From Steroidobacteraceae bacterium (GTDB lineage Bacteria; Pseudomonadota; Gammaproteobacteria; Steroidobacterales; Steroidobacteraceae), in the NCBI GenBank assembly GCA_025458865.1, contig JALORP010000015.1:1-64000 (forward strand): 64,000 bases of DNA, given 5' to 3'. Below are positions 46,649-56,350 of this stretch, in pieces. The translations under genes were made by a program, and so were the position numbers. The first letter of the stretch is position 1; each line of letters begins with the position of its first letter. Below the pieces are notes generated by a model, which made no database searches, was not told where the DNA came from, and saw nothing but the letters and a program-made list of their open reading frames with translations.

Positions 46649-47893
46649 TTGAGCAAGCGCCGAATCGTCGTCACTGGGCTCGGGCTCCTGTCTCCGCTGG
46701 GCTGCGGCGTCGCCTCCTCCTGGGAGGGGATCCTGGCGGGCCGCAGCGGCATCGGGCCGATCAGCCGCTTCGACACGTCGAACTTCCCCGCGAAGATCTA
46801 CGGGGCGCTGAAGGGCTTCAATCCCGAGGACTACCTTCCAGCCAAGGAAGCCCGGCGCGTCGACCCGTTCATGCAGTACGGCGTCGCCGCGGGCGTGCAG
46901 GCGATCCGCGACTCGGGCCTCGAGATCAACGACGACAACCGCGAGCGGGTGGGTGTCGTCTTCGGCGCCGGCATCGGCGGCATGCAGACCATCGAGGAGA
47001 ACACCGCCAGGTACCTCGAGGCCCGCACGCCGCGCAAGATCTCGCCGCTGTTCATTCCCTCGAGCATCATCAACATGATCTCGGGGCACCTCTCGATCTT
47101 GCACGGCATCCACGGCCCGAACCTCGCCGTGGTGACCGCCTGCACCACCTCGACGCACGCCATCGGGCTCGCGATGCGCACGATCCAGTACGGCGACGCG
47201 GACGTCATGGTTGCCGGCGGCGCCGAGATGGCCGAAACGCCGCTGTCCGTCGGCGCCTTCTGCCAGGCCAAGGCGCTGTCCACGCGCAACGACGATCCCG
47301 CGGGCGCCAGCCGTCCCTGGGACCGCGACCGCGACGGCTTCGTGATGGCCGAGGGTGCCGGCGGCATGGTGCTCGAGGAGTACGAGCACGCACGGGCGCG
47401 CGGAGCCAACATCTATGCCGAACTGGTCGGCTTCGGCATGAGCGGTGACGCCTACCACATCACGGCGCCGCCCGCCGACGGCGACGGCGCGCGCCGCGCG
47501 ATGATCAATGCGCTCCGGGACGCGGGCTGCAACCCCGGGGACCTGCAGTACATCAACGCGCACGCGACCTCGACCGAACTCGGGGACGTCGCGGAGACCG
47601 CGGCGATCAAGCGGGCGTTCGGGGATCACGCGGCGCGCCTCGCGGTCAGCTCGACCAAATCCATGACCGGTCACCTGCTGGGCGCGGCGGGCGCCGCCGA
47701 GGCGATCTTCACCGTGCTCGCGATCCGCGACCAGGTCGCGCCGCCGACGATCAACCTCGACAACCCGGGCGAGGGCTGCGACCTCGACTTCGTGCCGCAC
47801 ACCGCGCGCGAGATGCGCATCGAGGTGGCGGCCTCGAACTCGTTCGGCTTCGGCGGCACCAACGGCACGCTGGTCTTCCGCGCGCTGCGCTGA
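46649..47893 (+). CDS. fabF: Beta-ketoacyl-ACP synthase II (TTG start inferred, [11 protein letters not shown])
   Basis: [31 protein letters not shown] (Cys), [12 protein letters not shown] (His), [16 protein letters not shown] (His). Confidence 0.98.
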   Translation: MSKRRIVVTGLGLLSPLGCGVASSWEGILAGRSGIGPISRFDTSNFPAKIYGALKGFNPEDYLPAKEARRVDPFMQYGVAAGVQAIRDSGLEINDDNRERVGVVFGAGIGGMQTIEENTARYLEARTPRKISPLFIPSSIINMISGHLSILHGIHGPNLAVVTACTTSTHAIGLAMRTIQYGDADVMVAGGAEMAETPLSVGAFCQAKALSTRNDDPAGASRPWDRDRDGFVMAEGAGGMVLEEYEHARARGANIYAELVGFGMSGDAYHITAPPADGDGARRAMINALRDAGCNPGDLQYINAHATSTELGDVAETAAIKRAFGDHAARLAVSSTKSMTGHLLGAAGAAEAIFTVLAIRDQVAPPTINLDNPGEGCDLDFVPHTAREMRIEVAASNSFGFGGTNGTLVFRALR

Positions 47894-47930
47894 CCGGTCC
47901 TGGGGCCGGTCGACGCCCCGGACGCCGGGC

Positions 47931-49283
47931 ATGGATTCCGCACCCCCCCCTGATCCTTCCAGCGGCGCAGCCCCGGCCGAAGCGCTGCTGGCCCTGCACC
48001 GCGCCCACCCGCGCGCCTATCCGGTCCTGCTCGAGACGGCCGCGCAGCTCGCCGGGCAGCCGAGCCACTCGCTGCTGCTCGCCGCGCCGGGCGATCGCCT
48101 CGTCCTCTACGGCGATGGGAGGCTCGAAGGCCCGGGCCGGGGCAGCAGCTTCCTCGGGCGGCTCGACGAGTGGTGGCGCGCGGCGGGTGCGCCGTCGCCC
48201 GGCGAGCTTCCCTTCGCGGGCGGATGGTTCCTGCTGCTCGGCTATGAGCTCGCCGGCGAAATCGAGCCCGTGCTGCGCCTGCCGCGTGACGCGGGTGCCG
48301 TGGTCGCCGTCGCGTGGCGGATGCACGCCTCGATCTGGCACGAGCACGCCTCGGGCCGAACGGGTTTCGTCGCGGAACCCGGCCACGAGTCGCTGCCGGC
48401 ACGCATGCGCGCCGACCTCGCCGCGGTCCGGGTCGCACCGCCGCTGCCCGAGCCGCTCGCGCTGGACGTGGCGGAGGACGACCCGGCGCACTACCTTGCC
48501 GCGGTCGAGCGGGCGCTGGGCCACATCGCCGCGGGCGATTTGTACCAGGCGAACCTGTCGCGGCGCTGGACAGCCCGCCTCCGGCCGGACGCCACGCCGG
48601 CGGATGTCTATGCCCGGCTGCGCCGCTCGAACCCGGCGCCGTTTGCGGGCCTCGCGGACCTCGGCGGCTTCGCGGTCGCCTCGAGCTCGCCGGAGCGGCT
48701 CGTGCGGGTCCGGGGCGGCCTGATCGAGACGCGGCCGATAGCGGGCACGCGCGCGCGCGGGCAGGCTGCCGACGAGCAGGCGATCCGGGAGCTGATGGCG
48801 CACCCCAAGGAGCGAGCCGAGCACGTGATGCTGATCGACCTGGAGAGGAACGACCTCGGCCGACTCTGCAGGCCCGGCTCCGTGCACGTGGACGAGTACA
48901 TGACGGTCGAGAGCTACGCCCACGTCCACCACATCGTGTCGAACGTGCGCGGCGAGCTCGCGGAGGAAGCGACCCCGGCGGCGGTGATCCGTGCCCTGTT
49001 CCCGGGCGGCACCATTACCGGCTGCCCGAAGGTGCGCTGCATGCAGCTGATCGCGGAACTGGAAGGCCGCCCCCGGGGCCTGTATACGGGCGCGATGGGT
49101 TACCTGGCCGGGGACGGCAGCATGGACCTCAACATCCTCATCCGGAGCATTGCGATCGAGGACGGCCGCGCCGACCTGCGCGCCGGCGCCGGCATCGTCG
49201 CCGACTCGAATCCGCTGCGCGAACTCGAGGAGACCCGCGCCAAGGCGCGGGGCGTCCTGCGGGCCCTGGCTGAGCGCGGCTGA
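47931..49283 (+). CDS. pabB: Aminodeoxychorismate synthase component I (anthranilate synthase I family)
   Basis: GDLYQANLSRRW, ETRPIAGTRARG, HVMLIDLERNDLGRLCRPGSVHVDEYMTVESYAHVHHIVSNV, PGGTITGCPKVRCMQLI. Confidence 0.93.
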   Translation: MDSAPPPDPSSGAAPAEALLALHRAHPRAYPVLLETAAQLAGQPSHSLLLAAPGDRLVLYGDGRLEGPGRGSSFLGRLDEWWRAAGAPSPGELPFAGGWFLLLGYELAGEIEPVLRLPRDAGAVVAVAWRMHASIWHEHASGRTGFVAEPGHESLPARMRADLAAVRVAPPLPEPLALDVAEDDPAHYLAAVERALGHIAAGDLYQANLSRRWTARLRPDATPADVYARLRRSNPAPFAGLADLGGFAVASSSPERLVRVRGGLIETRPIAGTRARGQAADEQAIRELMAHPKERAEHVMLIDLERNDLGRLCRPGSVHVDEYMTVESYAHVHHIVSNVRGELAEEATPAAVIRALFPGGTITGCPKVRCMQLIAELEGRPRGLYTGAMGYLAGDGSMDLNILIRSIAIEDGRADLRAGAGIVADSNPLRELEETRAKARGVLRALAERG

Positions 49284-50077
49284 TGCGCGTGCTGGTGGAT
49301 GGCGCCGCCGACGTGGGGCTCGATCCCCTCGACCGGGGATTGCAGTACGGCGACGGGTTGTTCGAGACCGTGGCCTGGCGGCGCGGCGCGCCGCGCCTCG
49401 CGGAGTACCACCTCGAGCGGATGGCGACCGGCTGCGACCGGCTCGGCATCCCGCGCCCGCCGGAACGGGCGCTGCTGGCGGAGATGGCCGAGGTGGCCGG
49501 CGCTGGGGATGCGACCGTCAAGGTCGTCGTCACCCGGGGCAGCGGACCTCGCGGCTACCGGCCGCCCCGCGCGCCGAGTCCGCGCCGCATCGTCGCGGGC
49601 TTCGAGGCGACCGCCGCGCCAGCCGGCCCGTGGCAGGCGCGGCTGTGCGCGACCCGCCTCGGGCGCAATCCCTCCCTGGCCGGCCTGAAGCACCTCAACC
49701 GGCTCGAGCAGGTGCTCGCGCGGGCCGAGTGGGACGACCCGGGAATCCACGAGGGGCTCATGCTGGACGACGTCGGCCGCGTGGTGTGCGGCACGCAGTC
49801 CAACCTCTTCGTGGCCGCAGGCGGGAGGCTGGTCACGCCGCGCCTGGACGAATGCGGCGTCGCGGGCGTCATGCGTCGCGCGGTCCTCGCATGGGCCCGC
49901 GCCTGCGGCCTCGACGCGGCCGAGGCCCACGTCACCGTCGACGACCTTCGCGCGGCCGACGAGGTTTTCGTCACCAGCGCCCTGATCGTTGCGCGACGGC
50001 TGTCGTCCATCGACGGATCGCCGCTGGCCGGCGGCGTCCTGCACGAGGAGTTCATCGCATGGCTAGAGGCGCATTGA
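49283..50077 (+). CDS. pabC: Aminodeoxychorismate lyase (class IV aminotransferase)
   Basis: DRGLQYGDGLFETVAWRRG, SLAGLKHLNRLEQVLAR, gene order. Confidence 0.93.
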   Translation: MRVLVDGAADVGLDPLDRGLQYGDGLFETVAWRRGAPRLAEYHLERMATGCDRLGIPRPPERALLAEMAEVAGAGDATVKVVVTRGSGPRGYRPPRAPSPRRIVAGFEATAAPAGPWQARLCATRLGRNPSLAGLKHLNRLEQVLARAEWDDPGIHEGLMLDDVGRVVCGTQSNLFVAAGGRLVTPRLDECGVAGVMRRAVLAWARACGLDAAEAHVTVDDLRAADEVFVTSALIVARRLSSIDGSPLAGGVLHEEFIAWLEAH

Positions 50078-51114
50078 TCCGCTGGGCGCTTCTCGCGGCG
50101 CTGGCCGGCGCCCTGGCCGTGGCGGGCGGCTGGCTCGGCCTGCGCTGGCTCGACGACCGGCGCATGGCCGCGCCCGTCGAGGGCCTGCAGGCGCCCGCAG
50201 TCTTCGTCATCGAGCGCGGCACTTCCCTGCGCGGCGTCGTCCGCGTGCTCGAGAACGCCGGCCTGCTCGAGCATCCGGGGAGCTTCTCGCGCAGCGCGGT
50301 GCGAAGCGGTGTCGCCGCCAGCCTGAAAGCGGGCGAGTACGAGGCGCGCCCCGGCGTCACGCCCGCGGAGCTTCTCGGCATGCTCGCCGAGGGGCGCGTA
50401 TTGCTGCACCCGCTGACGCTCGTCGAGGGCTGGACGGCGCTGCAGGCGCTGGCCGCCGTGCAGGCGCATCCGGCGATCGACGTCCGGATCCCCGCCGGGG
50501 ACATGGCGGCGCTGGCCACGAGCCTCGGCCTCGGTGGGCGCTCGGCGGAGGGCATGCTGTTCCCGGACACCTACCTGTTTCCCCGCGGCACCCCGGACGA
50601 GGCCCTGCTCAGGCAGGCGAAGCAGCGCCTCGAGGCCGTGCTGGCACAGTCCTGGGAGTCGCGCCAGCCCGGCTTGCCGCTCGCCGAGCCCTACCAGGCG
50701 CTGATCCTCGCCTCGATCGTCGAAAAGGAGACGGGGGCGCCCGACGAGCGCCCGCTGATCGCGGGCGTGTTCGTGAACCGGCTGCGAATCGGCATGCGCC
50801 TGCAGACGGACCCGACGGTGATCTACGGGCTTGGAGCGGCGTTCGACGGCAACCTGCGGCGTGCGGACCTGCAGCGCGACACCGAGTACAACACCTACAC
50901 GCGCGCCGGGCTGCCGCCGACGCCCATTGCGCTCGCGGGCCGCGCGGCGATCGAGGCCGCCACGCGTCCGGCTGACACGGAAGCCCTGTACTTCGTGGCG
51001 ACCGGCCTCGGCGACGGCCGGCACCGGTTCGCACGCACCCTCGCCGAGCACAACGCCAACGTGTCGAGGTATATCCTTGCGCTGCGCGAAGCGCGCAGCG
51101 GCGGGAGCCAGTGA
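50059..51114 (+). CDS. mltG: Endolytic murein transglycosylase MltG (YceG-like)
   Basis: LILASIVEKETGAPDERPLIAGVFVNRLRIGMRLQTDPTVIYGLG. Confidence 0.96.
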   Translation: MARGALIRWALLAALAGALAVAGGWLGLRWLDDRRMAAPVEGLQAPAVFVIERGTSLRGVVRVLENAGLLEHPGSFSRSAVRSGVAASLKAGEYEARPGVTPAELLGMLAEGRVLLHPLTLVEGWTALQALAAVQAHPAIDVRIPAGDMAALATSLGLGGRSAEGMLFPDTYLFPRGTPDEALLRQAKQRLEAVLAQSWESRQPGLPLAEPYQALILASIVEKETGAPDERPLIAGVFVNRLRIGMRLQTDPTVIYGLGAAFDGNLRRADLQRDTEYNTYTRAGLPPTPIALAGRAAIEAATRPADTEALYFVATGLGDGRHRFARTLAEHNANVSRYILALREARSGGSQ

Positions 51115-51770
51115 AATTGCGCGGCCGGTTCGTCACCTTCGAGGGCATCGAGGGGGCCGGGAAGTCGACGCAGCTCGCCGAGGCTGCGCGCTTTCTCGCC
51201 GCGCGTGGCATCGAATGCGAGGTCACGCGTGAACCCGGCGGCACGCCCGTCGCGGAAACGCTGCGCCGGCTGCTGCTCGAGCCGCAACCCGAGGCCCTGG
51301 ATGCGACCGCCGAGCTGCTGCTGGTGTTCACGGCAAGGGCGGTCCACGTCGCGAACCGGATCCGGCCGGCCCTCGAGCGGGGCGCCTGGGTGCTCTGTGA
51401 CCGCTTCACCGACGCAACCGAGGCCTACCAAGGTGCCGGACGCGGCCTGCCGGCCGGACAGATCCGCGCGCTCGAGTCCATCGCGCAGCACGGGCTGCGG
51501 CCTGACCTGACGCTGCTGTTCGACCTGCCCGTCGAGCGGGCGCTCGCGCGGGCCGCGGCGCGCAGCACCTGCAGCGACCGGTTCGAATCCGAAGAACGGG
51601 CCTTCCACGAGCGGGTGCGGCAAGGCTACCTCGCCATCCTCGCGCGCGAGCCGGGCAGGCTTCGGCGCATCGACGCCTTGCCGGGCCCGCGCGAGGTGAG
51701 CGCGCAGGTGGAGGACGCCCTCGAGGCCGCCGTCGCCGATTGGAGGAACGGGAGCGCCGATGGCCGGTAA
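51111..51770 (+). CDS. tmk: Thymidylate kinase, GTG start
   Basis: FVTFEGIEGAGKSTQ, EVTREPGGTPVAETLR, LCDRFTDATEAYQGAGRGL. Confidence 0.97.
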   Translation: MKLRGRFVTFEGIEGAGKSTQLAEAARFLAARGIECEVTREPGGTPVAETLRRLLLEPQPEALDATAELLLVFTARAVHVANRIRPALERGAWVLCDRFTDATEAYQGAGRGLPAGQIRALESIAQHGLRPDLTLLFDLPVERALARAAARSTCSDRFESEERAFHERVRQGYLAILAREPGRLRRIDALPGPREVSAQVEDALEAAVADWRNGSADGR

Positions 51771-52806
51771 GCGGTCAGCCCCGGCCCCGGAGGTGGTGCC
51801 GGACATCCCGGAACGCCTCGCGGTGGCCGACGCGCCGTGGCTCGCGCCGACCCGCCAGCGCCTGCAGGCTGCGTGGCGATCGGGGCGCTTCCCGCACGCG
51901 CTGCTGCTGGTTGGACGGGCGGGCCTGGGCCAGTCCGAGCTCGCGCTCTGGGTGGCCCAGCTCGCCCTGTGTGAGGCGGCGGACGGCAGGCCCTGCGGCG
52001 GCTGCGGTGCCTGCGTCCTGTTCCGGTCCGGGAATCACCCGGATCTGCACCGCGTGACGCTCGAGGACGATTCCAAGGTTGTCAAAGTCGACCAGATCCG
52101 GGCGCTGTCGGCCGTGCTGGCGATGCGCAGCTACCGGGGCGGATACCAGGTCGGCATCGTCGATCCCGCGGATGCCCTCAATACAAATGCATTCAATGCA
52201 TTACTCAAGACTCTTGAAGAGCCATCTGAGCAGACGCTGCTGGTCCTCGTGGCTTCGCGGCCGAGCGTCCTGCCCGCCACGATCGTCAGCCGCTGCCTGC
52301 GTCTCCCGATGCCGGTGCCGACCGCTGCCGTGGCTGGCACCTGGCTCGCCCGGCGCCGGCCAGGTACGGACTGGGAGCAGGTCCTCGCCCTGGCGCAAGG
52401 CGCGCCCCTCGCCGCGCTCGACCTTGCGGAGGCCGGGGTGGCGGAACTTGGGCCGGCGCTGGCGCGCGACCTCTCGCAGGTCGGCTCGGCCGGATTCGAC
52501 CCCTGGCGCCTCGCCGAGGCCTGGCACAAGGACCGCCCCGGGGAGCGATTGCTGTGGATCGAGCACTGGGTGACGGGCTGGCTGCGCGAGGCACTGGCGG
52601 CCGGTGACGCGGTTAACAATAATCGCTCATCCGGGTTGCCAAGGGCGGCGGCCGGCACGAACATGGGCCCTGTGTTCGCGTTCCTCGACCGGCTTCGCGC
52701 GGCGCGCGCGGCGGTCGAGGGCCCCCTCAACACCCAGCTGCTCCTCGAGGACCTGCTGGTCGCGATGGGTGAGGCCTTTGCCGCGGCCCAGGGCCGCACA
52801 GGATGA
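51760..52806 (+). CDS. holB: DNA polymerase III delta-prime subunit
   Basis: FPHALLLVGRAGLGQSELALWVAQ, CGGCGACVLFRSGNHPDLH, NAFNALLKTLEEPSEQTLLVLVAS. Confidence 0.95.
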   Translation: MAGKRSAPAPEVVPDIPERLAVADAPWLAPTRQRLQAAWRSGRFPHALLLVGRAGLGQSELALWVAQLALCEAADGRPCGGCGACVLFRSGNHPDLHRVTLEDDSKVVKVDQIRALSAVLAMRSYRGGYQVGIVDPADALNTNAFNALLKTLEEPSEQTLLVLVASRPSVLPATIVSRCLRLPMPVPTAAVAGTWLARRRPGTDWEQVLALAQGAPLAALDLAEAGVAELGPALARDLSQVGSAGFDPWRLAEAWHKDRPGERLLWIEHWVTGWLREALAAGDAVNNNRSSGLPRAAAGTNMGPVFAFLDRLRAARAAVEGPLNTQLLLEDLLVAMGEAFAAAQGRTG

Positions 52807-53159
52807 CGATGCGCGCACCTTCGACGAAGCCGGGACTGCTGACGCTCACCATCAAGGACAAGAGCGCGCTGTACCTCGCTTACATGCCCTTCGTGCGCAA
52901 CGGTGGCCTGTTCATCCCGACCAACAGCAATTACCGGCTCGGCGACGAGGTGTTCATGCTCCTCAACCTGATGGGGGAGGAGGAGAAGCTGCCCGTGGCC
53001 GGCCGGGTGATCTGGGTGACGCCGAAGGGCGCGCAGGGCAAGCGCACGGCGGGCATCGGCGTGCAGTTCAGCGAACAGGATCGCGGCACCACGCAGAAGA
53101 AGATCGAGTCCTACCTAGCCGGGGCGCTCGGCGGGGACAAGCAGACGCACACGATGTAG
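52803..53159 (+). CDS. pilZ: PilZ domain protein (type IV pilus assembly PilZ-like)
   Basis: PFVRNGGLFIPTNSNYRLGDEVFMLLNLMGEEEKLPVAGRVIWVTPKGAQGKRTAGIGVQF; after holB. Confidence 0.9.
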   Translation: MTMRAPSTKPGLLTLTIKDKSALYLAYMPFVRNGGLFIPTNSNYRLGDEVFMLLNLMGEEEKLPVAGRVIWVTPKGAQGKRTAGIGVQFSEQDRGTTQKKIESYLAGALGGDKQTHTM

Positions 53160-53167
53160 GGCCGGGC

Positions 53168-54229
53168 TCAGCCCGCGGCGGGACCCAAGGCGTTGCCGAG
53201 CAGGCCGCCGCGCAGGCAGGAAGCATCGTAGCCGCGCTCGCTCAGCAGGAAGGCCGCCGCGGAACTGCGCCGCCCGGTTTCGCAGACCAGCACGTAGGGC
53301 ACCGAGCGGTCCAGCGTCTTCAGCTTGATGCGGATGAAATAGAGCGGAATGTTCACGGCGCCCTGCGGGTGCCACAGCTCGTACTCGCTCGGCAGGCGCA
53401 CGTCGAGCCAGACGCCGCCGTGCGCGATGGTGTCCCGGGCCTGGTCGAGGTCCACCCAGTGCAGCAGCGGTTCGTTGAGCAGCGAGTTGAAGTCCTCCTT
53501 CCCGAGCCGCATCAGCGAGCCGTCGGTGAGCATGGCCACCGTGGCGTTGCGCTTGCCCTCGGAGATGAGCGCCTCCTCGCCGAAGGACTCGCCGACCCCG
53601 AGCTCCGCCAGCCGTATTCCCTCGCGGTTGAGCGGCGTCTCGCGCGTCACCACGCAGCGGCCGCGGGTGATGACGTAGAAGTAGTCCCCTTCGTCGCCCT
53701 GCTTGATGACGACTTCGCCGGCCTTGTAGTTCACGCGTTGCATGCGCATGAACAGCGCCTGGATGTTCGCCGGCGGGACGCGGTGGAAGGACTTGGTCTG
53801 CAGCAGCACGGTCATCCAGTCGTCGCCGCCCGGGGTGCCGTCGCCGCCGATCTCCGAGACCTCGTAGGTTCCGGTCTGGTCCCAGGTGATGAGGACGTCG
53901 AGCATCTCCGAGTCGACGGAGATGTACTCCACGTCGGTGATCGCCCGCGCCGTGAAGCGGCGGGGCTGGCCCGGGGCCACGGGGTTGCGCGCTTCGGGGC
54001 TGCCGCCTTTCAGGGTCGCGACCAGCCGGTCCCCGCTCACGAGTTCCAGTTCGCCGCTGACCAGGTAGAAGGTGCGCTTGTCCTCGTCGCCTTCCTTGAA
54101 CAGCAGCCGGCCCTCGTCGAGCCGGCGCAGCGTCGTCTTCCGCGCGAGGGCCGCGAGGTTCTCCCGCTTCAGGCCGTCGAGGGGCGAGAAACTGCGCAGG
54201 GTCGCGAGGTCGAGAGCCTTACCTTCCAT
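53168..54229 (-). CDS. Fusion protein: cyclic-nucleotide-binding domain(s) plus C-terminal rhodanese domain
   Basis: CNB-like LLFKEGDEDKRTFYLVSGELEL and VVIKQGDEGDYFYVITRGRCVV...ELGVGESFGEEALISEGKRNATV; rhodanese GGVWLDVRLPSEYELWHPQGAVNIPL...VLVCETGRRSSAAAFLLSERGY. Confidence 0.9.
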   Translation of the reverse strand: MEGKALDLATLRSFSPLDGLKRENLAALARKTTLRRLDEGRLLFKEGDEDKRTFYLVSGELELVSGDRLVATLKGGSPEARNPVAPGQPRRFTARAITDVEYISVDSEMLDVLITWDQTGTYEVSEIGGDGTPGGDDWMTVLLQTKSFHRVPPANIQALFMRMQRVNYKAGEVVIKQGDEGDYFYVITRGRCVVTRETPLNREGIRLAELGVGESFGEEALISEGKRNATVAMLTDGSLMRLGKEDFNSLLNEPLLHWVDLDQARDTIAHGGVWLDVRLPSEYELWHPQGAVNIPLYFIRIKLKTLDRSVPYVLVCETGRRSSAAAFLLSERGYDASCLRGGLLGNALGPAAG

Positions 54230-54287
54230 GGCGCTCCGCCACCGCGGTCTTGGGCTTGTTCATTGGCCGCGGATGTTAGCACAGAGG

Positions 54288-56327
54288 TCAGGACGGCAAT
54301 CCGCGGAGCCCGTCCCATCCCGCGTCGGGACGGAAGCGGGGCCCGTACGCGCGTTCCAGCGCCTGCAGGCGCGCGACGACCTCGTCCACCCCGCGCTGGC
54401 GCGCGTACTGCAGCGGGCCGCCCCGGAAGGGCGCGAATCCGGTCCCGAAGATCATGCCGGCGTCGAGCAGGTCCGCGTCGGCGACGACTCCCTCGCGCAG
54501 GCACGCGACCGCCTCGTTGAGATACTGGAGCACCAGGCGATCCTGCAGGTCGGCGGGCGCGGACCCGGCGGGCGGCTTGACCGGCTTGCCGTCGCGCCAC
54601 TCGTAGAGCCCCCGTCCGCTCTTGCGGCCGACCCGACCCGCTGCAACCAGCGACTCCAGTCCTCGCGGGGCCTCGCGACCGAAGGCCTGGGCGAGGATTC
54701 GCCCGACGTGCTGTGCGACATCGAGCCCGACGGTGTCGGCGAGCTCGACGGGGCCCATGGGCATGCCGAAGTCCACTGCCGCCTGGTCGATGGTGGATAG
54801 GGAAACGCCCTCCGCGGCGGCATGCATGGCCTCGGTCATGTAGGGCATCAGGATGCGGTTCACGGCGAAACCGGGAACGCTTCGGCACGGCAGCGGCAGG
54901 CGGTCGAGGCGCCGGGCGAATGCAGCGGCATCCTGGGCCGCCGCGTCCGATGTCGCGGCCCCGCGCACGATCTCCACGAGCATCATCCTGGAGACGGGAT
55001 TGAAGAAATGCAGGCCGACCAGCCGCGAGGGATCGGCGAGGTCGCGCGCGAGATCCTCCAGCATGAGGCTCGAGGTGTTCGTCGCGAGCAGCGCGCCCGG
55101 CTTGAGCGCCGGCTCGAGCCGGCGGTAGAGGTCCCGCTTCGCGTCCGCGTCCTCGAAGATCGCCTCGATCACGACGTCGGCCGAGGCGGCGCCGGAGCCC
55201 GCGACATCGGCCTTCAGCCGGGACCGGCAGGCCTCCGCCTGGCCGGGACGGCGGCACTTCCTGTCGAAGAACCCGCGGGCGCGCTCCAGCGCGGCCGCGA
55301 CGAACCGCTCCTCGCGGTCCTGCAGCGTCACGGTGAGCCCGCGGTACGCGCACCAGGCGGCGATGTCGCCGCCCATCAGCCCGGCGCCGACCACGTGCAC
55401 CCGATCGAAACGCCGCGTCGAGCCGCCACCGAGCGCCTTGAGGCGGTCCTGCAGGAAGAACACGCGCACGAGGTTGCGCGAGGTGGGCGTGAGAAAGAGC
55501 CGCGCGATCGAGCGCGCCTCGGCTTCATATGCCTCGGCGCTGGCGGCGCCGTGCGATCGCCAGAGATCCACGATGGCGAACGGCGCCGGGTAGTGGTCGG
55601 CGCGCGCCCGCCCGGCGACCTGCTTGCGGACCCGGGCGGCGACGAATCCGCGGACCGGGCCCAGCGCCAGCAGGCGCTGGCCGAGCGGCGGGCGGTGGGG
55701 TGGGGGCGGCGCCAGCGCCAGCGCCCTGGCTTCGTCGCGCAGCCGTTCCGGGGGCACGAGCCGGTCGACCAGGCCGAGCTGGCGGGCGCGGGACGCGCGA
55801 ATGTTTCGTCCGGTCAGCATCATGTCGAGGGCGGCCGGCGCGCCGATCAGCCGCGGGGCCCTGACCGTGCCGCCGAAGCCCGGATGGATCCCCAGCATCA
55901 CCTCCGGCAGGCCGAGCGCGAGACGGTCGTCCTCCGCCGCCACCCGGTAGCGGCAGGCCAGCGCGAGTTCGAGGCCGCCGCCGAGCGCGAAGCCGTGAAT
56001 GGCGGCGACCGTGGGGCAGGGCAGCGCCTCGAGACGGTCGAGCACGCCCTGGCCGGCGCGGACCAGCTCGTAGGCCTGCCGTTCGTCGGACAGGCCGGTG
56101 AATTCCGTGATGTCGGCGCCGGCGATGAAGCCGGAATCCTTCGCGGACACGACGACGAGGGCCTTCGGGCGGGCGCGCTCGATGGCGGCGAGCTTCGCAT
56201 CGAGCTGCTCCATGACGGCCCGGCCGAGCGTGTTGGCCGAGCCTCCCTGGCGATCGAACGCGAGCCAGGCCACGCCGTCCGCGTCGATGTCGAGTTGCCA
56301 GTGCTCCGGCGATGCTGTGCTGCTCAT
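54288..56327 (-). CDS. fadJ: Bifunctional enoyl-CoA hydratase/3-hydroxyacyl-CoA dehydrogenase (FadJ-like)
   Basis: FIAGADITEF, FALGGGLELALACRYRVA, VHVVGAGLMGGDIAAWCAYRGLTVTLQD, LVGLHFFNPVSRMMLVEIV. Confidence 0.9.
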   Translation of the reverse strand: MSSTASPEHWQLDIDADGVAWLAFDRQGGSANTLGRAVMEQLDAKLAAIERARPKALVVVSAKDSGFIAGADITEFTGLSDERQAYELVRAGQGVLDRLEALPCPTVAAIHGFALGGGLELALACRYRVAAEDDRLALGLPEVMLGIHPGFGGTVRAPRLIGAPAALDMMLTGRNIRASRARQLGLVDRLVPPERLRDEARALALAPPPPHRPPLGQRLLALGPVRGFVAARVRKQVAGRARADHYPAPFAIVDLWRSHGAASAEAYEAEARSIARLFLTPTSRNLVRVFFLQDRLKALGGGSTRRFDRVHVVGAGLMGGDIAAWCAYRGLTVTLQDREERFVAAALERARGFFDRKCRRPGQAEACRSRLKADVAGSGAASADVVIEAIFEDADAKRDLYRRLEPALKPGALLATNTSSLMLEDLARDLADPSRLVGLHFFNPVSRMMLVEIVRGAATSDAAAQDAAAFARRLDRLPLPCRSVPGFAVNRILMPYMTEAMHAAAEGVSLSTIDQAAVDFGMPMGPVELADTVGLDVAQHVGRILAQAFGREAPRGLESLVAAGRVGRKSGRGLYEWRDGKPVKPPAGSAPADLQDRLVLQYLNEAVACLREGVVADADLLDAGMIFGTGFAPFRGGPLQYARQRGVDEVVARLQALERAYGPRFRPDAGWDGLRGLPS

Positions 56328-56350
56328 CGGTTCACCCTGGGGAAGCGCCC

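Noticed and set aside
49082-49088. Further GTATAC motifs (about 49084, about 57114 and about 60766)
   Set aside because: Lack the full TGTATACA palindrome and lie inside coding sequence (pabB, EEP phosphatase, acnD); treated as background.
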